Shown here piece after piece: positions 44,524-57,350 of a stretch of 64,000 nucleotides of DNA. Source of the DNA: Streptomyces sp. WZ-12 (lineage in GTDB: Bacteria > Actinomycetota > Actinomycetes > Streptomycetales > Streptomycetaceae); assembly GCF_028898845.1 (NCBI RefSeq), contig NZ_CP118574.1, positions 4,313,001-4,377,000 of the forward strand, given 5' to 3'. Positions within the stretch are counted from its first letter, which is position 1. Each line of letters starts with the position of its first letter. Made by a program: the position numbers and the translations under genes. The notes beneath the pieces are model-generated. The model was not told the origin of the DNA, did not search any database, and saw only the letters and a program-made list of their open reading frames with translations.

Positions 44524-46092
44524 TCAGGCGGGTTTGACGCGGCCGAAGTCGGCCCAGGCGGAGGTGCCGGGTTGGACGGAGTGGGCCTCATCGGCGACGA
44601 CCAGGTCGGCGGGGCGGGAACCGTGGCGGCGGTGTTGGACGATGGACATGAGGTCCTCTTCGGCGAACCGTCCGGCGGTCGCCGCGAGCCCGAGGGCGAT
44701 GTCGACCTCGCCGACACCGACCAGAGCGGCCAGTTCGACGGCGGCGGCCATCTTGACCCGCATCCTGCTGGTGCCGGCCGCGGCGGCTTCGATCAGCCAC
44801 GACTTGGCCCCCGGGCCGAGGTCGAGGAATGCTTTCTCCGCGTCCGTGCTGGGCTTGGGTTTGGGCTGGCGGGGACCACCGTCCATGTCCTGGGGGTGGT
44901 TGGGGTAGTGGGTCAGGTCGATCACCGGCCGTCCGGGCAGGGAGAGTTGGTGCCGGGCGACTTCCACCAAGCCGGCGGGGCCGTGCATCCACTCGGGCCG
45001 GTGGGCAAGGCGGGACAGGTCGACGACGATGACCAACTCGTCGCCGTCGGCACGAACCCAGGCTTCGGAACCGACCAGGCCCGGCGGGGTCGAGTAGCGG
45101 ACCGATCCGAAGCGGACCGTCTGGTCCTTGAGGACCTGCCTCGACTCGCCCAACGCGAGGGTGTGGGGGGCCTCGGGCAACGGATGAAGCCGCTTCTTTT
45201 CGATGTCGAGCATGGCCGCCGGCGTCTTGCCGGTCTCGCGGTGGATGCGCTGGTTGACCTGCTGGCAGAACACCGCGCAGGCCCCGCGGAGTTCGGTGAA
45301 ACTGTCGTACTCGCCCAGCAGATTGGCATCAGTGGGCACCAGGTCGGCCTTCGCGATGCGGACCGTGGCCTCCGAACCGCCCTTGGATTCCGGATCGAAG
45401 GGGACGCATGTGTGCACTTGCACGCCGTAGTGGCGGCCCGTGCCCACCACCTGAGGGTGGCGGACGGCGACACCGGCGACGCGGTCGATGGTGACGGTCT
45501 TCTCGTTGTCGGTCAGCGCATAGGTCGGGACCCCACCGAACTGCCGCAGCATGGAGTCGATGCACGAGATCAGCGTGCCCAGCGACCGGTCCCAGGCCGG
45601 GACCACCACCCGGTAACGGGACCACGCCAACCACGCGCAGAACAACAGCGTTTGGCGGGGCTCGCCACCGCCTGGGCCAGGCACTTTCGGTCCCCAACCC
45701 CAGTCGAATTGGCACCAGAGCGCAGGTTCAGCGATCCATGGGCGATACGTTCTGCGGTGGCCGGCCTTCCACCGTTCCTTCGCCTTCGCCACCGCCCGGC
45801 GGGTCGTGCGCTCATCACCGGTGAAACCCAGTAGTTGCAGGCGTTCGTGGAGCTTGTCGGCACGGACCTTGCCCTGCGAACGTTCGACCCACTCCTCGAT
45901 CTTCGGCATGAACGGGTCGATCAGCTTCGGGCGGACGATCGGTCCGTCGACGGGCATCCCCCTGTCCCTCATCCGTGCGTACCGGCGCACGGTCTTGGGA
46001 TCAACCCCCGCCAGCTGAGCCGCCGAGTACACGCACTCGGTGGCATCCAACGCCTCGAAGATCTCCATCACTTCCCTGGCATTCTTCTTCAC
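44524..46092 (-). CDS. istA: IS21 transposase IstA
   Basis: 522 residues. N-terminal helix-turn-helix (CVYSAAQLAGVDPKTVRRYA), then the DDE domain: Asp in LWCQFDWGWGPKV, Asp in YALTDNEKTVTID, Glu in FDPESKGGSEATVRIAKAD. The Mu-type beta-barrel C-terminal part follows. No frame damage. Start just inside the right terminal repeat. Confidence 0.93.
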   Translation of the reverse strand: MKKNAREVMEIFEALDATECVYSAAQLAGVDPKTVRRYARMRDRGMPVDGPIVRPKLIDPFMPKIEEWVERSQGKVRADKLHERLQLLGFTGDERTTRRAVAKAKERWKAGHRRTYRPWIAEPALWCQFDWGWGPKVPGPGGGEPRQTLLFCAWLAWSRYRVVVPAWDRSLGTLISCIDSMLRQFGGVPTYALTDNEKTVTIDRVAGVAVRHPQVVGTGRHYGVQVHTCVPFDPESKGGSEATVRIAKADLVPTDANLLGEYDSFTELRGACAVFCQQVNQRIHRETGKTPAAMLDIEKKRLHPLPEAPHTLALGESRQVLKDQTVRFGSVRYSTPPGLVGSEAWVRADGDELVIVVDLSRLAHRPEWMHGPAGLVEVARHQLSLPGRPVIDLTHYPNHPQDMDGGPRQPKPKPSTDAEKAFLDLGPGAKSWLIEAAAAGTSRMRVKMAAAVELAALVGVGEVDIALGLAATAGRFAEEDLMSIVQHRRHGSRPADLVVADEAHSVQPGTSAWADFGRVKPA

Positions 46093-46205
46093 GATCCCTC
46101 CGGGAGGAGTCGCTCATATGTGATCGGGCAATCACGAGCAAACCCCCGGAGGGATTCATCTGTTCGGAATGGATGTTCGGACTGCCTCGAATAGCCCAAT
46201 CACCA

Positions 46206-46246
46206 GGGAGATGAGCTGTCCGCCAGCCAAGACCCGGAATGACCGT
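46206..46246. repeat. IS21 right terminal repeat
   Basis: Inverted counterpart of the left end, reading GGGAGATGAGCTGTCCG on the plus strand. Confidence 0.85.
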
Positions 46247-46624
46247 CTACCTGGATCTTGCGCTGTCCGCTGTCAAGAGTCAGGCAACCAGCGAAGGCGA
46301 CACCGGCGCCCATGACAGCTTCGGGTGGGCGGCTTTCCCGCGTTGCGCTTCAGCATGAAGGCAACAAGGGCGACAACAACGGAGAGCAGGGCTGCTGTGA
46401 GAAGCCAAGGGACGCAGGCAGCAGGAGGCAGAGCGCTCATAGGTCATTCTCCGTGCAGTCGAGCGGCATAAGGGCCGGCTGCGGCCTCACGGAGGGCGGA
46501 GAGCTGCTGGTCTAGGGAATGGAGGAGCACGCCGATTCGTTGCTGCCCCTCGAAAGGCTGGTGCGTAGGGCTTTGAGTGCTCCAGCGGCGTCGTCACCTG
46601 AGGCCGTGGTGAGCCTGCTGGTGC
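46247..46624. other. gene-free interval beyond IS21
   Basis: Nothing recognisable; short frames only. Confidence 0.45.
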
Positions 46625-47440
46625 TCAGATACAAGGATCTAGGATTCGGTGGAGTGGCCCATCAACGGCGGGGAGCCCGCCCAGTAGGTCCGCGATGGCC
46701 TGTGTGGTGAAGGCCGTCCGACTGTCGAGTGCATACGCCTCGGCGTATGCGTCAAGCAGCATGCGGAACGCTTCGCGATCGAGTGCCTGGACCAGGTCTA
46801 CGAGGCGAGCGGGGTCGGCCTCGCGCTCGGGCGGAGCTGGCCCAGTGCCGCCACCGTGGCAGGTAGCACTCCGCGGGGACGAAGAGCTGAGTCCGCTGCG
46901 GCGATCACGCAGCCAGGAAGCGGTAGGTGACCCGCGCGCTCGGGAGATATGCGGACTGCCGTACACGCTCCCACTCAACGGGGACCGCTCACCGTAGGAA
47001 GACAAGGCACACGGGAAGCGGCAAGTCTTCGGCGAGCGAGGACGCTCCCCACTGCCGCAGCATCGACTCTTCCAGAAGTTCGGCTAACGCCTGGCGAGTC
47101 CGGTCCTCTGCCCGCTCACCACGGTCCAGCCCTGCTGCCGGTGGCCGACCGGTGACCTCCGCTGTGCCATGCGATATCTGATCCAACGCCGCACGAACCC
47201 GATTGCCATAGGTGGTGGGGAGTGTCTCGATGGGGACACCTCCGCCTCGCGACACAGTCCGGGTGTCCAGCCAACGGATGACATCGGAGAGCCTGAAGTA
47301 CTCTCCTCCGCACGAGCAAACGGCAACCGGGAAGTCCTCATGGCACCGTACCCAGTTGGTGACGGCAGACCTCCCCACACCGGCTTAAGCCCGCGATCTC
47401 GGCCCGCGAGACCAGACGGCCTTAGGTGTAGTACTTCTCG
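46625..47440 (-). pseudogene. N6-adenine DNA methylase remnant
   Basis: Reading down the minus strand, a winged-helix head appears in two frames (LVSRAEIAGL, then GVGRSAVTNWVRCHEDFPVAV and FRLSDVIRWLD), followed by a helical stretch, a break near 46989, and in another frame AFTTQAIADLLGGLPAVDGP and ILDPCI, the S-adenosylmethionine motif I region (normally LDPACGTG). The catalytic NPPY part is missing. Streptomyces has many such stand-alone N-6 methylases in restriction or defence loci; this one is dead. Confidence 0.7.
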
Positions 47441-47730
47441 CCCACAGCTCTTCTCCTTTGCTCTCCTCGGAACGGACATGCGAGGGAAACGTAGAGCGTA
47501 GGCGTCAGCGGCTCAACTGCGTACTACAGCACGCTCCTTGCGCAAACCTGTCGCACTCTGCCGCACGGAAGCTGCCTCTCCCTCCGAGAGTCGCATTGAC
47601 ATGCGTCTTTATAGTTTGACAGTTCCTCCTGGCATACGGGACTACATAGTCAGCCTTTTCTTGTTGTGAACAGCAGGCGCAACTACCTTGCGGGGGAACG
47701 GCTACTTTCCGTCACGTGCCTCGACTGTCG

Positions 47731-49779
47731 CTACGCCCGTCCCTCGAAGAGGTCGGCGTATAGGCCGGCGTGGGTGAGGAGTTGGGGGTGGGTGCCGGAC
47801 TCGGTGAGGTGGCCGTCGTCGAGGACGAGGATGTGGTCGGCGGTGGCGGCCAGGTCGAGGTCGTGGGTGATGACGAGGGTGGTGCGGCCGGCGGCGAGGC
47901 GGTGGAGGGGGGCGAGGATGCGTTGGGCGGCGAGGGTGTCGAGGCCGGTGGTGGGCTCGTCGAGGATGAGGACGGGGGCGTCGCGGAGCATGGCGCGGGC
48001 GATGGCGACGCGCTGTAGCTGGCCGCCGGAGAGGGCGGCGGTGCCGGGGGCGATGACCGTGTCGTAGCCGTCCGGGAGGGCGGTGATGAAGGCGTGGGCG
48101 TCGGCGGCTCGGGCGGCCCGGACGACCTCCTCGCGGGTGGGGGTGGGGCCCTCGCGACCGGAGGCGATGTTGTGCTCGATGGTGTCGTGGAGGACCAGGG
48201 TCTCCTGTGGGAGCAGGGTGATGTTGCGGCGGAGGTCGGCCAGGGGGAGGCGGTCGACCGGGATGCCGTCGAGGCGGACGGTGCCGGAGTCCGGGTCGTA
48301 GAAGCGCAGCAGGAGGGCGGCGAGGGTGGACTTGCCGGCGCCGCTGGGGCCGGTGACGACCAGGAACGCGCCGGGATGTGCGGTGAAGGTTAGGGAGCTG
48401 AGGGCGTTGTGGTGGGGGGAGTTGGGGTAGCGGAAGGTGACGTTGTCGACGCGCAGTTCACCTCGGGCGCGGTGCGGGAGGGGGAGGGCGCGGGACGGGG
48501 GCGGGTCGGTGACGGCGGGGCGGGCGTCGAGGATCTCCAGCAGCCGGTCGGCGGCGGCGGTGGCGGCGGTGGCGGTCAGGCCGAGCCGGCCGAGGGAGCG
48601 GATGGGCGGGTAGAGGTAGCCGATGAAGGCGGCGAAGGCGAGGAGTTGGCCGAGCGTCATCCGGCGCTGGGAGATCTCCCAGGCGCCCAGGCCGATGATG
48701 GCCAGCACGCAGAGGGTCTCCAGGATCTCGACGAGTTGGTCGTAGAGGGCGTTGAGGCGGGCGCTGGCGACCGAGGCGCGCAGCCAGCGGCGGGCCTCCC
48801 GTCCCAGGCGCTCCTCCTCGTCGCGCTGTCGGTTGTACGCCTGGGTGAGGACGACGTTGACCAGGGTCTCCTCGACGACGGAGGTGAGGGCGCCGTCGGC
48901 CGCGCGCTGACGGCGGGAGACCTCGCGCAGCCGGTGGGTGAAGCCGCGGGTGGCGAAGTAGAAGAGGGGGGCGGCGACGAAGGTGGCCAGGGCCAGTTCC
49001 CAGCGCAGCCAGAGGGCCGCGGCGCCGTAGAAGAGGGTGGAGAAGAGGGCCGCGCAGGCGCCCACCAGGCCGCTGACCACGAGTCGTTCGATGGCGTCGA
49101 CGTCGCCGGTGAGCCGTTCCACCAGGTCGCCGCGGCGGTTGCGTTGGAAGAAGTGCGGCGGCAGCGTCTGGAGGTGGGTGAAGACGCGGGCGCGCAGGCG
49201 CAGCAGGAAGCGTTCCGCGGTCCAGGCGGCCAGGGAGTTGCCGAGGTAGCCGACGATGGCGCCGATGACCGCCACCGTGAGCCAGGTGCCGGCGGGGGTC
49301 CAGAAGGCGCTGACCGAGCCCTCTTTGAGGGCGTTGTCGGTGAGTTGGGCGAAGAGCAGGATCGTGACGGTCTCGGCGAGGGCCGCGATGACCGCGCACC
49401 CGCCGACCATCAGCATCCAGCGGCGGTCCCCCCGGGTCAGCGGCCAGAAGCGGCGGAACGCCTCCACGGGGCCGACGTGCCGGGTCAGAATGGGGGTCTC
49501 GGTGGGGAGTTGGGTGGTGGGGGACGCGCGGGGGGCGGGGGGTTCGGGTTCCGTCGGCGGAGGGGCTTGGGGTCCCGTCAGCGTACGGTCCTCGTCCTCG
49601 GCCGTTCTGGGTTTCCGGCCGTTGACCTTCCTGACCGGCTGCGTCTTCTCCGTCGTGTCCGCCCCAACCGCCGTGACCTGCTGCGCTGTTTGGACCGTCG
49701 CCGACTCCCGGCCGTCGGCCGTCCTCGGCCGGCGGCCGCGGCGCGTGCTGCGGGCGCTGCGCAGGTGCATGGTGGTCAC
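47731..49779 (-). CDS. ABC transporter, fused permease and ATPase
   Basis: 682 residues from a GTG. Exporter half-transporter of MsbA/LmrA type. Pro/Thr-rich N-terminal ~100 residues, then six membrane helices (about 125-400), for example GCAVIAALAETVTILLFAQL and LCVLAIIGLGAWEI, then the ATPase: Walker A GPSGAGKST, signature LSGGQLQRVAIARAML, Walker B VLILDEPTTGLD. It would function as a homodimer or with another half not visible here. Substrate unknown. A Gly/Tyr-rich peptide gene lies upstream on the same strand, about 160 bases away. Confidence 0.9.
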   Translation of the reverse strand: MTTMHLRSARSTRRGRRPRTADGRESATVQTAQQVTAVGADTTEKTQPVRKVNGRKPRTAEDEDRTLTGPQAPPPTEPEPPAPRASPTTQLPTETPILTRHVGPVEAFRRFWPLTRGDRRWMLMVGGCAVIAALAETVTILLFAQLTDNALKEGSVSAFWTPAGTWLTVAVIGAIVGYLGNSLAAWTAERFLLRLRARVFTHLQTLPPHFFQRNRRGDLVERLTGDVDAIERLVVSGLVGACAALFSTLFYGAAALWLRWELALATFVAAPLFYFATRGFTHRLREVSRRQRAADGALTSVVEETLVNVVLTQAYNRQRDEEERLGREARRWLRASVASARLNALYDQLVEILETLCVLAIIGLGAWEISQRRMTLGQLLAFAAFIGYLYPPIRSLGRLGLTATAATAAADRLLEILDARPAVTDPPPSRALPLPHRARGELRVDNVTFRYPNSPHHNALSSLTFTAHPGAFLVVTGPSGAGKSTLAALLLRFYDPDSGTVRLDGIPVDRLPLADLRRNITLLPQETLVLHDTIEHNIASGREGPTPTREEVVRAARAADAHAFITALPDGYDTVIAPGTAALSGGQLQRVAIARAMLRDAPVLILDEPTTGLDTLAAQRILAPLHRLAAGRTTLVITHDLDLAATADHILVLDDGHLTESGTHPQLLTHAGLYADLFEGRA

Positions 49780-49940
49780 GGGGGTGGGCCACCGGGTCCG
49801 CCGGCGACAGCCCGCGAGGCCGGCTCGCGCGTGGCGCGCGTGCCCGCCTCGGGGTGTGTCTTAGACCCTTAGGCCCACGTCACATCTCATGGGTTGTCTA
49901 AGATCAGCGGTTCGCTGGTTGCGTATGACAGCGGAGCAGG

Positions 49941-50129
49941 TCAGAACCTGACGATGAAGAATCCACCGCGGCCGCCACGTCCGCCATAGCCACCACCGTA
50001 GCCACGGCCGTACCCGCCGCCGTATCCGCCGCCGTATCCGCCTCCGCGTCCGCCGTCGCCCCAGCCACCGCCACCGTGGCGGTCGCGGTCGTTACTGCGG
50101 CTGCGGGGGAAGAATGCCTTGAAGGTCAT
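49941..50129 (-). CDS. Gly/Tyr/Arg-rich small protein
   Basis: 62 residues with GGAGGAG right before the ATG. A basic head (MTFKAFFPRSRSNDRDRH) leads to about 35 residues of GGGYGGGYGGGYGRGYGG-like repeats and a hydrophobic end GFFIVRF. The repeat is imperfect at the codon level, so it is conserved as protein. No signal peptide. Candidate phase-separating, RNA-binding or secreted peptide; the neighbouring exporter makes a secreted-peptide idea possible but unproven. Confidence 0.65.
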   Translation of the reverse strand: MTFKAFFPRSRSNDRDRHGGGGWGDGGRGGGYGGGYGGGYGRGYGGGYGGRGGRGGFFIVRF

Positions 50130-50386
50130 CTTCTCCTCCAGTGTTGGAACGTCGCCGCGGCCTGTCCGGACCGTAGTCTGTCGGCGATTCGGCGTGCCCG
50201 TCGGGGCATTTCCCTGGGGGAGTTCGTCCGGCGGAACACATCGTCCGCGACACTCCCGACACTACGACGGGCCACCGACCCCAACAAGGTCCATATGTGA
50301 AAATTCAGGCAAAACGGGCAGGTCACCGTGGGTGGGAACGGGATCGCCGAGGGTTGTCGGCGATCCACCCGAGGGGCGTTCGGCCG

Positions 50387-53178
<2,792 letters not shown>

Positions 53179-54741
53179 ATGCGGCGACGGAAGCAGGCGA
53201 GCGGGTTGGCGAACGGGTCGGCGAACGAGCAGCAGGGCCAGGCAGCGGCGCAGGAGTCGGAGCGGGAGGAGGGCGGGCCGCCCGCCGGCTTCGGGCGGCG
53301 GGGCTTCCTCGCCGGGGTGGCCGGCGCCGGCGCGGGCGGGCTGCTCGGCGGGGCGGGCGCCGGCACCGCGTACGCCCGGGAGTCGGCCGTGCGCGCGAGC
53401 CCCAAGGGACAACCGCCGCTCCGCCCCGACCAGTTCGCCGGCGACCGGCAACTGCTCGTCCCGGAGGTGGTGCTGCTGCCGGACGGACCGGTGCGCGACC
53501 ACGCCGTCCTCGTCGAGGGCGGCACCTTCCGCGCGGTCGGCCCGGCCGCCCGGCTGCTCGCCGCGCACCGCGACGGGCCGGCGCCGGTCCGGCTCGACGG
53601 CCACCTCCTGATGCCGGGCTTCGTCGACGCGCACCACCACCTCACCCAGAGCTTCGGCAAGGCCCAGTCGTTCGGGCAGCCGTCGGAGATCTTCACGACC
53701 ATCTGGGAGCCGCTGGAGCACGCGCTGGACGACGAGACCGCCTATCTGTCCGCGAAGTTGGCCGCCCTGGAGGCGCTGCGCGGCGGCTTCACCACCGTCG
53801 CCGACGCCGGAACCCGGGCGCCGGTCGACGTCGCGGCGGTGGCCAGGGGCACCGAGGAGGCCGGCCTCCGCTGCGTCCTGGGCAAGATCGTCTCCAACGG
53901 GACCGGTGGGCCGGCTCACTTGGGGCGCTGGAGCGGCCACCCGCTGGTCCACCCCTCCCTGGCCATCGCCGTCCCCGAGGACGCCACCGGCGCGGTCCTG
54001 AAGCGGACCGCGGACCTCTGCGCCGAGGCCGGGGCGGTCTTCCAGATCCACGTCAACGAGCATCTGGCGTCCGTGGAGCGCTCGTTGAAGAGCGTAGGGC
54101 GCCGCCCGGTGGACTACCTGCACCACCTCGGCGCCCTCGGCCCGCACACCCTGGGCGCGCACGCCACCCTCCTGACCCCCGCCGAGATGCGGCAACTGGC
54201 CGACACCGGCGCGGCGATCAGCTACAACCCGGTGGCCAGCGCCTGGAAGGGCAACGCGGTCGCGCACGCCACCATGCTGGCCGCGCTCGGCGTCCGCTTC
54301 GGCACCGGCACCGACGGCACCCGCGGCGACGGCTTCCGCCTGGTGGACGCCGCGGAGACGGCCCAGCGACTGGCCTACGGGCTGGCCGCGGGCGACTCGG
54401 TGTGCGGCGCCGGGCACCTGTGGCTGGAGCACGCCACCGCGGGCGGCGCCGACGCCCTCGGCCTGGGCCGCGTCACCGGCCGGATAGCCGTCGGCAGGGC
54501 CGCCGACTACCTCCTGGTGGACCTGGCCGTCCCCGAACTCACGCCCTCCTACGACCTGCGCTGGGAACTCGTCCGGCTCGCCAACCGGGACCAGATCCGC
54601 GCCGTGGTGGTGGCCGGCCGGCTCCGGCTGTGGGAGGGCTGGCCGCCCGACTGGGACGCTCAGGCGCTGGTCGCGCGGGCGGCCGAAGTGGGGCCGGCGG
54701 TGGTGAAGCGGGCCGCCCTGCGGCGGGTGGATCCGCGGTAG
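53179..54741 (+). CDS. Tat-exported amidohydrolase of the Atz/Trz type
   Basis: 520 residues. Twin-arginine signal GRRGFLAGVAGAGAGGLLGG near residue 38 after a hydrophilic head. Metal site of the amidohydrolase superfamily: GFVDAHHHL, HVNEHL, GAHATLLT and TGTDGTRGDG supply His/His, His, His and Asp. Length is normal. Substrate (an amide, imine or halogenated ring compound) cannot be told. Export outside the cell is unusual for this cytosolic family and points to work on an external compound. Confidence 0.85.
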   Translation: MRRRKQASGLANGSANEQQGQAAAQESEREEGGPPAGFGRRGFLAGVAGAGAGGLLGGAGAGTAYARESAVRASPKGQPPLRPDQFAGDRQLLVPEVVLLPDGPVRDHAVLVEGGTFRAVGPAARLLAAHRDGPAPVRLDGHLLMPGFVDAHHHLTQSFGKAQSFGQPSEIFTTIWEPLEHALDDETAYLSAKLAALEALRGGFTTVADAGTRAPVDVAAVARGTEEAGLRCVLGKIVSNGTGGPAHLGRWSGHPLVHPSLAIAVPEDATGAVLKRTADLCAEAGAVFQIHVNEHLASVERSLKSVGRRPVDYLHHLGALGPHTLGAHATLLTPAEMRQLADTGAAISYNPVASAWKGNAVAHATMLAALGVRFGTGTDGTRGDGFRLVDAAETAQRLAYGLAAGDSVCGAGHLWLEHATAGGADALGLGRVTGRIAVGRAADYLLVDLAVPELTPSYDLRWELVRLANRDQIRAVVVAGRLRLWEGWPPDWDAQALVARAAEVGPAVVKRAALRRVDPR

Positions 54742-54799
54742 CGGAGGGGGTTGTTGGGGTGGGGCCGTCGGTGGGTGGTGGGTGCGGGGCCTCCGGGGC

Positions 54800-54836
54800 G
54801 GGTGTTCGGACTGCTTCGCTCTACGTCCGAACACCC
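54800..54836. terminator. bidirectional terminator between convergent genes
   Basis: Perfect 12-bp inverted repeat GGGTGTTCGGAC with a 13-base loop, between the ends of the amidohydrolase and MFS genes; flanking GGCC/GGCC extends it. Confidence 0.8.
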
Positions 54837-54889
54837 ACCCCTCCGGCCCACCCCCGTCACCACAACGAGGCGGAACGCGCCCCCGCCCA

Positions 54890-56380
54890 CTACCCCTTCG
54901 GCATCCAGCGGAAGACGGCGACCGCCGCCACCGCGACCCCCGCCGCCAACACCAATGTCGCCACGTGCAATCCCCCCGTGAACGCCGCCACCACCGCGGC
55001 CCGCAGGTCGGCGCCCCGGCCGCCGACGGCGGCCTCCGCCGCCGCGACCGTCGTCGGGCCGCCGGGACCGGCCAGCGGCGCCGGCAGGTGGGCGGTGAAG
55101 GCCGCGGTGGTGAGCGTGCCGGTCACCGCGATCCCCAGTGCGCTCCCCAACTCCCGGGTCAGGCTCTGGAGTCCGGAGCCCACCCCGGCCCGCTCCGGCG
55201 GCAGCGCGGCCATCATCGCGTGCGAGAGCAGCGGGGTCGCGGTGCCGCAGCCCAGCGCGGTCAGCCCGGCCCCGAGGGCGTACAGCGCGTACGGGGTGCC
55301 GGCGTCGGCCGCCGACACCGTGGCCAGCCCGCCGGCCAGTACGAGCATCCCGGCGGCGACCGCGCCCCGCCGCCCGCACCACCGCTCCAGCAGCAACCCG
55401 CAGCGCGGCCCCACCAGCAGCGCCGCCGCCATCGGCAGCAGCCGCACCCCGGCGCCCAACGGGCCGTAACCCTTGGCGTATTGGAGGTACTGCCCGTTGA
55501 GGTAGAACAGCCCGAACACGCCGACGAAGAGCACCGCCATCCCGACCGCCCCGGCCCGGACGGCGGGGCGGGCCAGCACCCGGGGGTCCAACAGGGGCTC
55601 CGGGGAACGCATCTCGCGCCGCACCCAGCCGGTCAGCAGCAGCCCGGCCAGCGCGAGCGAGCCGAGCACCCACGGGCTCAGCCAGCCCGCCTGCGGCCCG
55701 CTCACGATGCCGTTGAGCAGCGCCAGGAACCCGCCGGTGAACAGCGCCGCGGTCAGCGGCGCGACCGGCCCCGGATGCCGCGCCGGCACCGGTGCGACCG
55801 CGGCGACCAGCAGCCAGGCGCCCACCGCGATCGGCACCACGCAGACGAACAGCGTCCGCCAACTCCCGTACTGGATGGCCGCGCCGCCGCCCACGTTGCC
55901 CAGCACCGCGGCCAGCCCCGTCATCGCCGCCCAGACCGCGATCGCCCGGCGCCGCGGCCCGTCCGCCAGCCCGTCCACCAGCAGCGCCAGGGTGTTCGGC
56001 AGGACGGCCGCGGCGCCCACCCCGCTGAGCATCCGCCCGGCGATCAGCGCACCGACGTGCGGCGCCGCCGCGCACACCACCGAGCCGACGACGAAGACCG
56101 CCATCCCGCACAGCAGCACGCCCTTGCGGCCGCGCCGGTCGGCCAGCGCCCCGGCCGGCACCAACAGGCAGGCGAAGACCACCACATAGCCGTCCACCAC
56201 CCACACCACCGCCTCGGCGGACGGGTGCAGCGGCCCGGCGGACAGGTCCGGGATGGCCAGGTTGACCGCGGAGACCATCCCCACCACCAGCGTCACGCAC
56301 AGGCACATCGCGACCGTCACCGCCCGCCGTGGCGTCGCCGTCGACGGCCGCGGTCGCAACGCCTGGAGCACCCGGCTCAC
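54890..56380 (-). CDS. MFS drug/proton antiporter, 14-helix type
   Basis: 496 residues from GTG 56380, a GTGA overlap with the GntR regulator stop. DHA2-family pattern: first helices AVTVAMCLCVTLVVGMVSAV, motif A GALADRRGRKGVLL in loop 2-3, motif C-like GPRRRAIAVWAAMTGLAAVLG, and about 14 helices in all. Most likely exports a toxic or antibiotic compound. Regulated with, and probably by, the GntR protein encoded first in the pair. Confidence 0.88.
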   Translation of the reverse strand: MSRVLQALRPRPSTATPRRAVTVAMCLCVTLVVGMVSAVNLAIPDLSAGPLHPSAEAVVWVVDGYVVVFACLLVPAGALADRRGRKGVLLCGMAVFVVGSVVCAAAPHVGALIAGRMLSGVGAAAVLPNTLALLVDGLADGPRRRAIAVWAAMTGLAAVLGNVGGGAAIQYGSWRTLFVCVVPIAVGAWLLVAAVAPVPARHPGPVAPLTAALFTGGFLALLNGIVSGPQAGWLSPWVLGSLALAGLLLTGWVRREMRSPEPLLDPRVLARPAVRAGAVGMAVLFVGVFGLFYLNGQYLQYAKGYGPLGAGVRLLPMAAALLVGPRCGLLLERWCGRRGAVAAGMLVLAGGLATVSAADAGTPYALYALGAGLTALGCGTATPLLSHAMMAALPPERAGVGSGLQSLTRELGSALGIAVTGTLTTAAFTAHLPAPLAGPGGPTTVAAAEAAVGGRGADLRAAVVAAFTGGLHVATLVLAAGVAVAAVAVFRWMPKG

Positions 56381-57135
56381 CCCTCCCGCACCCGGTCCAG
56401 CCGGGCCCGCAACGTCAGTCGGTCCCCGCGCAGATGGATGAACTCCAGGTCGGCCGGCCGCCCGTCCGCCAGCCGCGTCAGCCGGTCCACGGCCAGCACC
56501 GCGCCCCCCGCCGGCATCCCCAGCACCTCGCACGTCGCCGGGTCACCGACCACCGCCCGCACGGCCACCTCCGCCGACCCCAACGGCCGCCCGGCCGCCC
56601 GCTCGATCAGGTCGAAGACGTCCCGGCTCTCCAGCCGCGCCCGCCCCAACGCCAGCAGCGGGCCGCCCACTTCGGGGATGAGGTACGTGCAGTCCAACGA
56701 CAGCGGGGTGCCGTCCACCCGGCGCAGCCGCTCCAGATAGACCGCCTCGCTCCCCTCCGGGAGCCCCAACCGTCGGGCCACCGAGGCCGGCGCCCGCACG
56801 GTCCGCGCCGCCCGCACCTCGTTGACCACCGTCCCGTGCCGCTGCAACACCTCGGCCAGACCGGACAGTTCGCCCAACGGGTGCTCGTAGGTCCGGCCGA
56901 CCACCACCGTCCCCACCCCGCGCCGCCGCTCCACCAGCCCCTCGTCGCGCAGCAGCCCCAGCGCCTCCCGGACGGTGTTCCGCGAGGTCCCGAACTCCGC
57001 GATCAGCGCCCGTTCGTCGGGCAGCACGCCCCCGGGGAACGCGCCCCGCAGCACCTGCCCGCGCAGCACGTGCGCCACCCGCCGCGCCCGGTCCGCGCGC
57101 GTCAGCCCCTCCCCGGCCCCGGCGTCGTCCGCCAT
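56377..57135 (-). CDS. GntR-family regulator with UTRA domain
   Basis: 252 residues from ATG 57135, with GGGAGGAGG upstream. Winged helix (LRGQVLRGAFPGGVLPDERA, LIAEFGTSRNTVREALGLLR, DEGLVERRRGVGTVV) followed by a HutC-type UTRA ligand domain (PASVARRLGLPEGSEAVYLE, LIPEVGGPLLALG). It likely represses the coupled MFS pump and responds to a small molecule. Upstream is the divergent Lrp-type gene. Confidence 0.88.
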   Translation of the reverse strand: MADDAGAGEGLTRADRARRVAHVLRGQVLRGAFPGGVLPDERALIAEFGTSRNTVREALGLLRDEGLVERRRGVGTVVVGRTYEHPLGELSGLAEVLQRHGTVVNEVRAARTVRAPASVARRLGLPEGSEAVYLERLRRVDGTPLSLDCTYLIPEVGGPLLALGRARLESRDVFDLIERAAGRPLGSAEVAVRAVVGDPATCEVLGMPAGGAVLAVDRLTRLADGRPADLEFIHLRGDRLTLRARLDRVREG

Positions 57136-57350
57136 CGCCGCCCTCCTCCCACCGGCTCCCAACGCCCCCGACGCTAGGCAAGCCCCGTTACGGCCGCGTT
57201 ACGCCACCCACGGTGACCTGCACGGATTCCTGACCTGCGGGTTCGGGGAAGGCTCCGGGCGCTGCGCCACCCGCCGCCGGCCACCGTTACCGTGACAAGC
57301 ACTCCCAAGCCCCGCGGGAACGGGAGGAGGAGAGGAAGGAAGACCACCCC

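Larger units (their letters stand above)
43531..46246. mobile_element. IS21-family insertion sequence, complete
   Basis: istA and istB on the minus strand between ~40-bp terminal inverted repeats. Left end contains CGGGTCTTGCTGGGCGGACA and GCTCATCTCCC; the right end, read on the other strand, has CGGGTCTTGGCTGGCGGACA and GCTCATCTCCC. The two differ by a few bases only. Length about 2.7 kb. A target duplication is not obvious. Confidence 0.9.

Noticed and set aside
49941..50129. A RiPP biosynthetic cluster
   Set aside because: There is a repeat-rich peptide and an exporter, but no precursor leader pattern, cyclase, dehydratase or radical SAM gene nearby.
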